64,000 nt of DNA from contig NZ_LGUF01000007.1 of assembly GCF_001274725.1 (NCBI RefSeq), positions 5,153,655-5,217,654 on the forward strand. The letters are read 5' to 3'. The position numbers and the translations under genes are program-made. The notes under the pieces are model-generated. The model did not search any database and was not told where the DNA came from. It worked only from the letters and a program-made list of their open reading frames with translations. Positions within the stretch are counted from its first letter, which is position 1; the number at the start of each line of letters is the position of its first letter. This DNA is from Sporosarcina globispora. Lineage in GTDB: Bacteria > Bacillota > Bacilli > Bacillales > Cytobacillaceae. Below, piece after piece: positions 16,136 to 26,171 of the stretch.

Positions 16136-17197
16136 TTATTTAAACATTTTGGGAAGGCTTTCAGTGAACGGGGCATAAGCTATGCCATTTTCCGTAATGA
16201 TGCCTGTGATCAATTCATTGTCGGTTACATCAAAGGCTGGATTATAGGTTTGTACACCTTCTGGCGCCATCGGCTTTTCGTACCATTTAGAAGTGATTTC
16301 TTCTGATGGCCTTAATTCTATATGGATATCATCCCCTGTTTTGCATGCGAGATCCACTGTTGACAGCGGGGCACAAACATAGAAAGGTATCTTATAATGT
16401 TTTGCGAGAATCGCAACACCGGATGTTCCGATCTTATTGGCTGCGTCACCATTGGCAGCAACGCGGTCACAGCCGACCAGTACCGCTTGGATCTTTTCTT
16501 CTTTCATTACGATGCTGGCCATATTATCGCAGATCAGCGTAACATCGACACCTGCTTCTTTGAGCTCCCATGCAGTCAGGCGGGCCCCCTGCAAAAGCGG
16601 GCGCGTTTCATCGGCGTATACTTTAAAATCATATCCCTTTTCCTGCCCTAAATAAATCGGAGCAAGAGCTGTCCCATATTTAGCGGTGGCAATTGTTCCC
16701 GCATTGCAGTGTGTCAGGATGCCCCAGCCCGGCTCAAGAACAGAAAGTGCATGATGTCCGATCGACTTACAAACCTTTTCATCTTCAGCGCGGATTTTTT
16801 CAGCTTCCTCTTTCAGAGCTTCCTTTATTTCAGCTCCAGCTTTGCCTTCTTCCTTCCTTAAACGGGCTTCCATGCGGTCCAGCGCCCAAAATAGGTTAAC
16901 AGCAGTTGGCCTTGATGACGCCAGGTATTCCTTCGCCTTTTTAAAATCCTGATATAATTCTTCATAGCTTTCTGCCCCTGAGTGCTTTGTACCCAAATAG
17001 ACACCGTACGCCGCTGCTATTCCAATAGCAGGTGCGCCGCGAACCTTTAAATGATAGATTGCATCCCATATATCCTTTAATTCTTTCAAATACAAAAAGT
17101 TCTTTTCATTCGGCAGAACTGTTTGATCTAATAAAATGAGCGTGTCGTTTTCATCATCCAATCTTACAGACTGGATGACATCCACTGGTTTTCCCAT
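16136..17197 (-). CDS. mtnA: Methylthioribose-1-phosphate isomerase
   Basis: This enzyme converts 5-methylthioribose-1-phosphate to the ribulose form in the methionine salvage pathway. The 353-residue length equals that of B. subtilis MtnA. Signatures include KVRGAPAIGIAAAYG near the N terminus, the catalytic cysteine in LTHCNAGTIATA, and the catalytic Asp in LVGCDRVAANGDAANKIGT. Two consecutive ATGs follow AGAGGAGG; the second (17197) has the better 7-base spacing. The gene lies 13 bases after mtnK. Close relatives (DrdI) act on 5-deoxyribose-1-phosphate instead, and sequence alone does not separate them. Confidence 0.9.
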   Translation of the reverse strand: MGKPVDVIQSVRLDDENDTLILLDQTVLPNEKNFLYLKELKDIWDAIYHLKVRGAPAIGIAAAYGVYLGTKHSGAESYEELYQDFKKAKEYLASSRPTAVNLFWALDRMEARLRKEEGKAGAEIKEALKEEAEKIRAEDEKVCKSIGHHALSVLEPGWGILTHCNAGTIATAKYGTALAPIYLGQEKGYDFKVYADETRPLLQGARLTAWELKEAGVDVTLICDNMASIVMKEEKIQAVLVGCDRVAANGDAANKIGTSGVAILAKHYKIPFYVCAPLSTVDLACKTGDDIHIELRPSEEITSKWYEKPMAPEGVQTYNPAFDVTDNELITGIITENGIAYAPFTESLPKMFK

Positions 17198-17210
17198 CAT
17201 GCAGCCTCCT

Positions 17211-18434
17211 CTAGAATCTTTTTTCACAGTCTCCTAGAACACGTACAAAATCTGCTCCTGACTTAAAAGATTCCCTATCCATAATAAACATTTTTCCGGC
17301 TGACAGACAAATCTTTTCCGCTGCAGCTCTGCTGCTGTATTCTTCAATGGATGTGACATCTTTTACAGATGCCAGCCCAATAATTCTCCTGCACAGTTCA
17401 AGTCCCGCGGCAGCTGCCGTGTCACGCAGGACTGTATCCAGGTAGTATTCTTTAAAACCTTCATAACGGGCTGTTTGTTCAGTTGCCTTCTCATCCCATG
17501 CCTGCAGGAATTTCTTTTTGAACAAGTCTATGATATCTTCCATTGTATTTTTGAGATAACCCAGCTGATCGGCTCTTGATTCATCTTCGGAGATAGTATA
17601 TTTCGCATTCACATAGGCGAAAATCAGGTTGGCAATCACGTTGCCGACATCGTATCCGGCTGGGCCGTAGAAAGCAAATTCGGGATCAATGACTTTAGTA
17701 GAATCTTCTTTCACAAAAATCGAGCCTGTGTGCAGATCGCCATGCAGCAAGGACTGTGCATGGTTCATAAAATCGAATTTCAGCTTTGCAGTCTCAAGCT
17801 GCATCTTGGAATCTTCCCAGATTTCCTTTTTGGCAAATTCCCTTGTACCTTCAAATACTTCATTCCTCGGACAATCGTAAAACGGCTCTGTGAACACAAG
17901 ATCCTCAGAAATTCCGCATAATTCAGGGTTGGTGAATTTCTGAACAAGCTCCTTCTTTTCCTTATGCACCAATACCACGTCAGAAGTAAGCAATAAGGTG
18001 TTCACCATGAAAGTCGTGATATGATCAGCAAACAGCGGGAATTTTTTATGCTGCATCAGAGCGGTTCTCATAATAGTGTAATCGGACAAGTCCTCCATTG
18101 CTGTACAGTTCATAATTGGATCGTAGTTAAACACTTTTGGCACAAAGCCAGGGGCGAGTTTGTTTTGCAGATCCAGAATCTCGTATTCGATACGGTTGCG
18201 GTCAGGAGACAGCTTAAATTCATCAGAAATTCTGGCAACCGGTCCAGCCTGTTTAATGATCAGAGACTTATGGTATTTGTGGTCAGTCAATTTGAAAACG
18301 TAGTTTAAATTGCCATCACCAATTTCCCTGCATTCCAAATCGGCATCTGGAGCAAAAAAATTAAGCCTTGTTTTGGCATATTCAACCGCTTCCTGTTCAG
18401 TCATTGTAAAATAGGCAGATGTGAAAACAGTCAT
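17211..18434 (-). CDS. mtnK: S-methyl-5-thioribose kinase
   Basis: A 407-residue kinase of the aminoglycoside-phosphotransferase fold that phosphorylates methylthioribose at C1. Visible motifs are GDGNLNYVFKL (nucleotide loop), LLHGDLHTGSIFV with the catalytic Asp (Brenner-type HGDxH), and VIDPEFAFYGPAGYDVGN (metal-binding DPE). The ATG at 18434 has TGGAGG 8 bases before it. It forms a two-gene operon with mtnA. Unlike B. subtilis mtnKA, no SAM-I riboswitch is visible upstream; instead there is a 9-bp palindrome at 18462-18518. A 5-deoxyribose kinase (DrdK) is the main alternative. Confidence 0.88.
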   Translation of the reverse strand: MTVFTSAYFTMTEQEAVEYAKTRLNFFAPDADLECREIGDGNLNYVFKLTDHKYHKSLIIKQAGPVARISDEFKLSPDRNRIEYEILDLQNKLAPGFVPKVFNYDPIMNCTAMEDLSDYTIMRTALMQHKKFPLFADHITTFMVNTLLLTSDVVLVHKEKKELVQKFTNPELCGISEDLVFTEPFYDCPRNEVFEGTREFAKKEIWEDSKMQLETAKLKFDFMNHAQSLLHGDLHTGSIFVKEDSTKVIDPEFAFYGPAGYDVGNVIANLIFAYVNAKYTISEDESRADQLGYLKNTMEDIIDLFKKKFLQAWDEKATEQTARYEGFKEYYLDTVLRDTAAAAGLELCRRIIGLASVKDVTSIEEYSSRAAAEKICLSAGKMFIMDRESFKSGADFVRVLGDCEKRF

Positions 18435-18461
18435 GCAAAAAGCCTCCAATACGAATCTTTT

Positions 18462-18518
18462 TGATAGTATCTATGATTTTGTGAATTTAATATATTTGAA
18501 AATATCTAAATACTATCA
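18462..18518 (-). promoter_or_regulatory. Inverted repeat in the mtnK leader
   Basis: TGATAGTAT (18462-18470) and ATACTATCA (18510-18518) are perfect inverted copies separated by 39 A/T-rich bases, starting 28 bases upstream of mtnK. It could be an operator pair or a leader stem-loop. It replaces the S-box expected at this locus; I see no conserved S-box core. Confidence 0.45.
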
Positions 18519-18550
18519 CGGGAATGGAGGTTCGACAATATCTTTTTATA

Positions 18551-18580
18551 TTAAAAAGAAGCCGCTTTGAAAGCAGCTTC
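18551..18580 (-). terminator. Terminator of the frameshifted RsbR-type gene
   Basis: On the minus strand GAAGCTGCTTT and AAAGCGGCTTC pair with one mismatch or wobble around a single-base loop, followed by TTTTTAATAT, 12 bases after the stop. Confidence 0.75.
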
Positions 18581-18592
18581 GGATAATAACAG

Positions 18593-19407
18593 TTATTTAA
18601 TGCTTCTAATCGCCTGCAGGACGTTCGAGTATACTTCGAGGGATGATAAATCGATGCCTAATGCAACGGCTTTTTTCGCTAAATCCGGTCTTATACCGGT
18701 GGCGATAGTATTAACGCCGATCACCAGGAGGATGCTGCGGATATCAAAAATATGCTTAGCGATTCCTATATCTATATTAACAGTGCCGGAAAAATCGATA
18801 ATTAAGGTTTCAATTCCCAGCTGGCTTACCCGCGGGACTGTTATCTCAATTATGATTTGAGCTCTATCATAGTCTATGTTCCCAATCAACGGAAGAATTG
18901 CGATGCTGTCCTGAATCGGTACAATGGCTGCTGACAGCTCATTTACCTGGGATTGCGACTCCTTTAATTTTTCCTCAGAATGGCGTTCAAAAGCAAATAC
19001 GGCCTCATTAATGCTAATGTCCAGCATAAAGTTCACTTTTTTAATAATAGAAATAATCTCTTCAACCGTTAAGTCAAATTCTTTTCCAATATTACGCAAT
19101 CTATCAGTAAAAACGAAGCGGGTGTCCGGATATCGGATGACTATATCAGAAATTTTCCCTCCCATGGAGGCAGATCGTTCGCCGTTTCCTTTGCTCCATT
19201 CGACCAGACCTTCGGAATCCGATCTTCGCTGTTCGCTATCATGGTTCCCAAAAATTTCATAAACTCAACATACATCGAAACGGCCGCATCAAATTCCTGT
19301 CTGGGAATTTCGAAACCAAATCGGTTCACGATTTCTGCAACAATCTCTTCGGATAAAACCTCCGCTTTTTGAGTAAGATACGCTGAAACTTTTTGAATAG
19401 GCTCCAT
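18593..19407 (-). pseudogene. RsbR-type STAS protein, frameshifted
   Basis: Two overlapping frames make one stressosome-type protein of about 270 residues. The first (start 19407) has a helical N-terminal domain ending NDLPP; the second continues GGKISDIVIRYPDTR and carries a C-terminal STAS domain (IDFSGTVNIDIGIAKHIF, GIRPDLAKKAVALG). The break is at CCATGGGAGGG near 19155, a single net base. At the two positions where RsbRA-like proteins are phosphorylated by RsbT, this protein has Ile (NIDIG) and Lys (DLAKK) instead of Thr, so even when intact it would not be a normal RsbT substrate. Either a sequencing indel or a degrading gene. Confidence 0.78.
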
Positions 19408-19537
19408 CTGTGAGTATATCTCCTCTCTTATGTCTTGCTTAGATTATATCCTACTATCTCTTTAAAATGACAGACTGGGAAATAAATAGGAGAATTTCCT
19501 TAACAGAAAAAATCTCTATCAAAATACTGCTCTGATT

Positions 19538-19834
19538 TTAATGACATTCCTCATAATCTTCTTCCCTTATATCGCTGATCAGGATAGATTGAAACCTTTT
19601 GTAAAGTCCCGGTATGTCCGGGTCCATGTTAATCAGCGGCAGCTTGTTTTGATAGTCATCTTCCGATTTGTAAAAATTGAGTTCTGTCCACTTTGTCTCA
19701 TCTATCCTGCTTTTTAAAATTTTCGTCTGGACAGCTATGTATTTCCGGTAGATTTGACCTGCTTCCTGTTGGATCAGCATCAGTTCCTGTTCGTTTTCCG
19801 GGCGGATATGATATTGATAGAGTTTTATGTACAT
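19538..19834 (-). CDS. Small conserved-looking protein, 98 residues, unknown function
   Basis: The protein runs MYIKLYQYHIRPENEQELM to EEDYEECH. The pattern of a beta strand, helix and two further strands, with YQYHIRPENEQELMLIQQEA at the N terminus, suggests a dimeric alpha-beta barrel (ABM-like) fold, such as found in small monooxygenases and their relatives; this is only a fold guess. TAGGAG lies 6 bases before the ATG. It is monocistronic and has repeat array B in its upstream region. Confidence 0.7.
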   Translation of the reverse strand: MYIKLYQYHIRPENEQELMLIQQEAGQIYRKYIAVQTKILKSRIDETKWTELNFYKSEDDYQNKLPLINMDPDIPGLYKRFQSILISDIREEDYEECH

Positions 19835-19851
19835 GGCAGCTCCTATGATTA

Positions 19852-19950
19852 CTGGCGATATGGGCGAAATTTGGGATTTATGAGCGATTTTTATTGTTTA
19901 TGGGCGAAATCCCCATTTTATGAGCGAAATTCCATTTTTATGAGCAAATC
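19852..19950. repeat. Degenerate tandem array B, core TGRGCGAAAT, period exactly 20
   Basis: Cores start at 19861, 19881, 19901, 19921 and 19941 (TGGGCGAAAT, TGAGCGATTT, TGGGCGAAAT, TGAGCGAAAT, TGAGCAAATC), with a weaker half unit at 19852. Each is preceded by TTTA or TTTTTA. The array lies between two minus-strand genes, 18 bases upstream of the 98-residue gene, and overlaps no frame I would call. Confidence 0.82.
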
Positions 19951-20017
19951 CGGTATTGAAAGACATTCAGATCAAAAAATGATTTGAGAGGCGACGAAAA
20001 CAACATGCATCAGTTTC

Positions 20018-20782
20018 TCAATCTCCCAGCTTTTTATAAATACTGAGTGCTTCTATTAAAAATTGCAGTTCATATCCTGTCTTCTCATGAATCCTCGCAG
20101 CCCATTCTGCAATAGGCTCCGCTGGATCGTCATGATACAACCCTTCCGTGGTACTGAGGAAGCTTTTCCAATTATAGAATTCCCAGTGAGCGGTTTCGTT
20201 TTTATAGGGAATCCGCTGCTCGAGCAATGCCTTTGGATAAATAAAGTTTTGTGATCGTTCAGCAGCTTCCAGGAAAAAATTCATGTCAACCTTATCCGTC
20301 TCATAACTCTGCCGCGATATTTTTCCATTCGGGCGATGATAGGCAATTTCCAGCTGTCCGCCTTCAGATGAGACCTGGACATCTGCTGCCGGGAAAAATC
20401 CGCTTAATTTTTCCGGTGTAAAGTCTCGTGCCCCGGAATCAATTAATATTGGCTGCAGCCATTGGTCACCGAGGTCGCATAAAAAGCGGCTGCCATCTTC
20501 ATCCACCGCCACCGCTGCTGCATGGGCAGAAGGTGTTTTTAAGTCGTGGCCAACCGGATAGGCCTCTATTCCAGCCTGCTTAAATTCATCAAGAAGCCAG
20601 ATCGCCAGGTCAAAACAGTTTCCGGTAATGCCATATTGGACGCGATGTTCTTTCATTAAGGAAACATCACGCTGCTTTTTGGTTCCTGCTTTATCGTAAA
20701 ACCACGCTTTAGTCAGGGTTTCCATCGGAAAGAAATCAAACTTCTTCCAAACCGACAATATGGAATGGGGTGCCTTCAACAT
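20018..20782 (-). CDS. Papain-like (NAT/transglutaminase fold) protein of unknown function
   Basis: This 254-residue protein has a possible Cys-His-Asp triad: Cys in GITGNCFDLAIWLL, His in PSAHAAAVAV and Asp in RFLCDLGDQW. This order and spacing are those of arylamine N-acetyltransferases and transglutaminase-like enzymes. No signal peptide or membrane segment is seen, so it should be cytoplasmic. The ATG at 20782 has AAAGG 6 bases before it. It is divergent from the lactonase gene. The fold is inferred from the triad pattern, and the substrate is unknown. Confidence 0.7.
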   Translation of the reverse strand: MLKAPHSILSVWKKFDFFPMETLTKAWFYDKAGTKKQRDVSLMKEHRVQYGITGNCFDLAIWLLDEFKQAGIEAYPVGHDLKTPSAHAAAVAVDEDGSRFLCDLGDQWLQPILIDSGARDFTPEKLSGFFPAADVQVSSEGGQLEIAYHRPNGKISRQSYETDKVDMNFFLEAAERSQNFIYPKALLEQRIPYKNETAHWEFYNWKSFLSTTEGLYHDDPAEPIAEWAARIHEKTGYELQFLIEALSIYKKLGD

Positions 20783-20908
20783 GATCATCCTTTCATATAT
20801 GGTACCTTCTTAATATTCTTTTACAATTCTAAAATTCCTCTTCCTTTTGCTTAAACTGCGATGTATGATAGAGTATTTTCAGAAGAAAACATTTAAAGGA
20901 GGGCCCAT

Positions 20909-21949
20909 ATGGTCAAGTACAGAGGATACATAGGGACATACACAAAGGGTGAAAGTGAAGGAATTTATTCATTCGATCTGGATACAGTAGCAGGCAGAAT
21001 TTCCGATGTGAAAGCGGCAGCGAAACTGGATAATCCCACATATTTAACAATCAGCCAGGATAATCAATTTTTATACTCGGCAGCCAAGGAAGACGAATCA
21101 GGCGGTGTGGCTGCCTACCGTTTGGGCAGCAGCGGTTCACTTGAGAAGATCAATAGCCAGGTGTCTGCGGGTTCGCCTCCATGCCATGTAAGCGTGGATT
21201 CATCCGTACGCAATGTTTTCAGTGCAAACTACCATAAAGGGACAGTCGAGTCTTACCTAATAAATGAAGACGGCTCTCTAAATCCTGCCGTCTCGGTAAT
21301 GGAGCATAGCGGATCGGGCCCTGACAGCAGGCAGGAAAAACCGCATACTCACTATGCTGGACTGACTCCGGACGAAAAGTATTTAGCTGCAGTTGACCTG
21401 GGAACTGATCAGGTGATTACGTACGAAGTGAATGAAGGCATTCTGAAGGAAAAAAGCATCTTGTCTGTAAAGCCCGGCAGCGGTCCCAGACACCTTGTTT
21501 TCCATCCTAATAGAAAGTACGCCTATGTGATGACTGAACTTAGCTCTGAGGTTCTTTTGCTTCATTATCTAGAGGATGGAAGTTTAGTTCAAAAGCAGGC
21601 TATTTCCACGCTTCCGGAAGGTTTTACGGAAAATAATCAGGGAAGTGCCATTCATATCTCTTCTGACGGCCGCTTCATTTATGCCGGCAATCGCGGGCAT
21701 GACAGCATTGCTGTTTTCTCTGTCAATCAGGATAATGGAAAGCTTGCGTTTGTGGAACACACCTCCACTGAAGGAAACTGGCCGCGAGACTTTGTGCTTG
21801 ATCCAACCGAAAAATTTGTGATTGGCTCCAACCAGAATTCCAGCAATATCGTTTTGTATTCGCGTGATGAAAATACAGGGAAGCTTACATTGCTTCAATC
21901 TGATGTGAAGGTTCCGGATCCGGTTTGCGTTAAGTTTTTACATGCATAA
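20909..21949 (+). CDS. Beta-propeller lactonase (6-phosphogluconolactonase YkgB-like)
   Basis: A 346-residue seven-bladed propeller protein of the lactonase family. The repeated blade pattern is visible (YIGTYTKGESEGIYSFDLD, HPNRKYAYVMTE, SSDGRFIYAGNRGHDSIAVF, DPTEKFVIGSNQNS), and HTHYAGLTPD-like and GSGPRHLVFHP stretches are family hallmarks. Related proteins hydrolyse 6-phosphogluconolactone in the pentose phosphate pathway. AAAGGAGG lies 7 bases before the ATG. It shares a two-way terminator with the convergent oxidoreductase gene. Confidence 0.87.
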   Translation: MVKYRGYIGTYTKGESEGIYSFDLDTVAGRISDVKAAAKLDNPTYLTISQDNQFLYSAAKEDESGGVAAYRLGSSGSLEKINSQVSAGSPPCHVSVDSSVRNVFSANYHKGTVESYLINEDGSLNPAVSVMEHSGSGPDSRQEKPHTHYAGLTPDEKYLAAVDLGTDQVITYEVNEGILKEKSILSVKPGSGPRHLVFHPNRKYAYVMTELSSEVLLLHYLEDGSLVQKQAISTLPEGFTENNQGSAIHISSDGRFIYAGNRGHDSIAVFSVNQDNGKLAFVEHTSTEGNWPRDFVLDPTEKFVIGSNQNSSNIVLYSRDENTGKLTLLQSDVKVPDPVCVKFLHA

Positions 21950-21950
21950 G

Positions 21951-21996
21951 AAAAAGGGTGAGAAACTGCATTTTGAGCAGCATCTCACCCTTTTTT
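21951..21996. terminator. Two-way terminator between lactonase and oxidoreductase genes
   Basis: AAAAAGGGTGAGA (21951-21963) and TCTCACCCTTTTT (21983-21995) form a perfect 13-bp stem with A and T flanks, serving both convergent genes. Confidence 0.88.
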
Positions 21997-22990
21997 ATTC
22001 ACTAATTTTAAAAGCAATCTTGCCCCATTGTTCTGCGTTATCGATTTTATCAAAAGCCTGCTCGAATTCTTCAAGCGCCAGTACCTGATCCAGTACCGGC
22101 CTGATTTGATGTTTTTCAATAAATTGGAGCATTTCATGGTATTCCTCCGCACTGCCCATTGTTGAGCCAAGCAGGTTTTGCTGGGCGTAAAAGAGGCTGC
22201 GGAGATTAAGTTCCAGCTGATCTCCTGTTGAGGAGCCAAATGTTACGATGGTACCGCCATTGCGCAGGATTTCCAGCGATTTATTGAATGTTGCCGGTCC
22301 AACAGATTCAATGACAAGATCCACTTTTTCCCCGCCAAGAGCTTCCGTCCAATCTTCGCTGCTGTTCAGTGCTTTATCAGCACCTAGTTCGAGTGCTCTC
22401 TGGCATTTTTCCTCCGAGCGGGAAGCCGCGTATACGGTTGCCCCTGCTGCTTTTGCGAATTGCATTAAGAAAGTAGCAACTCCTCCTCCAATCCCGGGAA
22501 TGAACACCTTCATACCTGCCTGAAGTTTTCCTCTTGTGAATAATGCTCTGTAGGCGGTTAGAGCTGCCAGGGAAAGGACGCCTGCTTCTTCCCAAGATAG
22601 ATACGCCGGCTTGGGTACTGCGTTCTCTGCCGGAATAATGATGTATTCGGCGAATGTGCCATGAAACGGCAAGCCTACGATTTCAAACCCCGCTGGCGGT
22701 GCATCGCTCTTATCCCTCCAGCCCAGTCCTGGATTGATGATAACTGCATCGCCTGGCTTCACGTCCGCAACGCTTTCTCCGACTGCGTCTATAGTTCCCG
22801 CTCCGTCAGACCCGATGACAAGCGCAGGATCTTCTGGCTTGTGGCGGTTCAGGACAAATAAATCGCGATGGTTTATGCCTGCCGTTTTTAATTTGACTCT
22901 GACTTCACCTGCAGCCGGCTCCGGCATTTCCATTTCTCCATAAGATAGTCCGGCGCGGCCAGATTTTCCTTCATGAATAATTGCTCTCAT
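21995..22990 (-). CDS. Zinc-free MDR-family alcohol dehydrogenase / quinone oxidoreductase
   Basis: A 331-residue medium-chain dehydrogenase. The N-terminal GroES-like domain contains AGINHRDLFVLN and IGSDGAGTIDAVG; the Rossmann domain has IPGIGGGVATFLMQFAKAAGA. The cysteine cluster of the structural zinc site is absent, and the GINHRD motif is that of NADPH-dependent quinone or enal reductases. GCAGGTGG lies 5 bases before the ATG at 22990; a GTG three codons earlier is possible. The substrate is unknown. Confidence 0.85.
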   Translation of the reverse strand: MRAIIHEGKSGRAGLSYGEMEMPEPAAGEVRVKLKTAGINHRDLFVLNRHKPEDPALVIGSDGAGTIDAVGESVADVKPGDAVIINPGLGWRDKSDAPPAGFEIVGLPFHGTFAEYIIIPAENAVPKPAYLSWEEAGVLSLAALTAYRALFTRGKLQAGMKVFIPGIGGGVATFLMQFAKAAGATVYAASRSEEKCQRALELGADKALNSSEDWTEALGGEKVDLVIESVGPATFNKSLEILRNGGTIVTFGSSTGDQLELNLRSLFYAQQNLLGSTMGSAEEYHEMLQFIEKHQIRPVLDQVLALEEFEQAFDKIDNAEQWGKIAFKISE

Positions 22991-23068
22991 TTCTTCCACC
23001 TGCTTTTCTTTAAAAATTTCGTCTATTCTATCATATCTTGAAAAGGATGGGAGAAAAAAGCGATTTGC

Positions 23069-24325
23069 CTACTTTCCAGTGCTGAGCCTTAGTTTCACAA
23101 ACTTTCTTTTCCCTGCCTGAAGAACTAATCCGTCTGTAATTTCCACAAGCAGCTGATGATCGCTGACTTTCTCTCCATTTAAACGGATGCCGCCATTGGC
23201 AATCATTTTTCTCGCTTCCGTTTTGGACGAAAGCAGGCCAATTTCGGCAATCAAGTCAGTAATGAGGACTTTATTCCCACCCTTCCATTTGGCTTCCGGA
23301 ATCTCATCAGGCATGGCTCCTTTTTGGAAAATGGTTTTAAAATGCTGTTCGGCTTTATCAGCCGCAGCAGCACTATGGTACATGCGGACGATTGTTTTTC
23401 CTAAAAGCATTTTGGCGTCACGCGGATGCATAGTGCCGTTTTCGAGCTGCGCTGTGATTTGCTGTTTTTCTTTTACCGGCAGATCTGCTGCAAGACTGAA
23501 GTATTTTGCGATCAGCTCATCCGGAATGGACATAGTTTTGCCGTACATATTATTGGGATCCTCATCTACACCGATATAATTGTTTTTTGATTTGGACATT
23601 TTCTCCTTGCCGTCCAGGCCTTCAAGGAGCGGCATCAGGATGACCACCTGCTTTTCTTTGTCGAAATGCTCTTGAAGATGCCGTCCCATCAGGACATTGA
23701 AGTGCTGATCATTGCCGCCAAGCTCGATATCGCTTTCGAGAACAACCGAGTCATAGCCCTGCATCAGAGGGTAGAAAAATTCATGAAGCGAAATCGGTTT
23801 GCCTGTGGCCAGGCGCTCTGAAAAGTCATTGCGTTCCAGCAGGCGGGCAACTGTTATGCTTGCAGACAGGCGGATGACGTCTTCGAGCTGGAGGTCCGAT
23901 AGCCATGCTGAGTTGTAGTGAAGATCGACTTTATCCATGTCCAGCACTTTGCTGAATTGCTCGAAGTATGTTTTTGCATTATGCTTCACTTCTTCATCGG
24001 TGAGCTGGTTTCGGGCTGCCGATTTGCCTGTCGGGTCGCCAATTTTTCCTGTGAAATCGCCAATGATCAGCTGGATCAAGTGGCCATTGTCCTGGAACTG
24101 CTTCAATTTGTTCAGCACAACCGTATGGCCTATATGGACATCCGGTGCAGAGGGATCAAGCCCCAGCTTGATTTTCAAAGGCTGGTTTTGAAGAATGGAT
24201 TTAGCTATTTTATTCTTTAACTCCGCTTCAGGCAGAATCTCCTGGACGCCATTGCAGTAAACCTCAAGCTGCCTCTCTGTTTCGAGTTTTTGTTCAGCTG
24301 TTAACTTTTCAAAAAAATTCTCCAT
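23069..24325 (-). CDS. tyrS: Tyrosyl-tRNA synthetase
   Basis: A 418-residue class I synthetase that charges tRNA-Tyr. It has the HIGH motif as HIGHTVV, the KMSKS loop as [10 protein letters not shown], and a C-terminal S4 RNA-binding domain ([21 protein letters not shown]). The ATG at 24325 has GAAAGG 9 bases upstream and begins MENFFEKL. It is controlled by the T-box leader at 24354-24585. A second, T-box-independent tyrosyl synthetase is common in bacilli, but none is in this window. Confidence 0.96.
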   Translation of the reverse strand: MENFFEKLTAEQKLETERQLEVYCNGVQEILPEAELKNKIAKSILQNQPLKIKLGLDPSAPDVHIGHTVVLNKLKQFQDNGHLIQLIIGDFTGKIGDPTGKSAARNQLTDEEVKHNAKTYFEQFSKVLDMDKVDLHYNSAWLSDLQLEDVIRLSASITVARLLERNDFSERLATGKPISLHEFFYPLMQGYDSVVLESDIELGGNDQHFNVLMGRHLQEHFDKEKQVVILMPLLEGLDGKEKMSKSKNNYIGVDEDPNNMYGKTMSIPDELIAKYFSLAADLPVKEKQQITAQLENGTMHPRDAKMLLGKTIVRMYHSAAAADKAEQHFKTIFQKGAMPDEIPEAKWKGGNKVLITDLIAEIGLLSSKTEARKMIANGGIRLNGEKVSDHQLLVEITDGLVLQAGKRKFVKLRLSTGK

Positions 24326-24353
24326 GTTCCCCATCCTTTCTGTTATTGGACTA

Positions 24354-24585
24354 CAAAAAACCACGCCCCTAAAGAAAGGGACGTGGCTAACGCGGTACCA
24401 CCCTTTTTGAAGATTGCTCTTCCACTCAGCGGATTAACGGTCCGTACCGTTCCCTGCTACTCATGTTCACACGGAAAGTTCAAGAAGGTAATTCACTGTT
24501 ATCTTTGTACTGATTTTCACCGGGCATCAGCTCTCTAAAACAGGGAGATAATCAGCTACTTGTTTCTGTCATTACTTTAAAATTT
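24354..24585 (-). promoter_or_regulatory. T-box riboswitch for tyrS
   Basis: The leader contains the canonical T-box core GGGTGGTACCGCG (minus strand, 24391-24403), followed by a terminator stem CCACGTCCCT/AGGGGCGTGG and a T run (about 24355-24387). Upstream, the Stem I region holds AGAGAGCTGATG and an AGCAGGGAACGG AG-box-like segment. A TAC codon at 24488-24490, in the context GAATTACC, is the likely specifier and matches tyrosine. Uncharged tRNA-Tyr would stabilise the antiterminator and allow tyrS transcription. Confidence 0.92.
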
Positions 24586-24751
24586 GAATTTTTATTATTT
24601 TAGCGGAATGGCTGGGAATGTTCAAGTGTTTTTTCGTGATTAACAATAAATGAAGGTTTTTTGGAGATGCTTAGAATATGAAGGGAATGAATAAATTAAT
24701 AGCCCATTCATACAGAATTACATCATTACATCATGCCCCTTTATAATATAT

Positions 24752-24780
24752 AAAAACCAGGAACATGCAATGCCCCTGGT
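24752..24780 (-). terminator. Terminator of the methionine aminopeptidase gene
   Basis: On the minus strand ACCAGG and CCTGGT close a stem with an internal GGCATTGCATGT segment, followed by TTTTTATATA, 6 bases after the stop. Confidence 0.75.
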
Positions 24781-24786
24781 CCATGC

Positions 24787-26153
<1,367 letters not shown>

Positions 26154-26171
26154 TTGTTTTCTTCCTTTCAA

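Noticed and set aside
18435-18592. SAM-I riboswitch expected before mtnK
   Set aside because: I searched the leader by eye for the S-box core and stem arrangement and found none.
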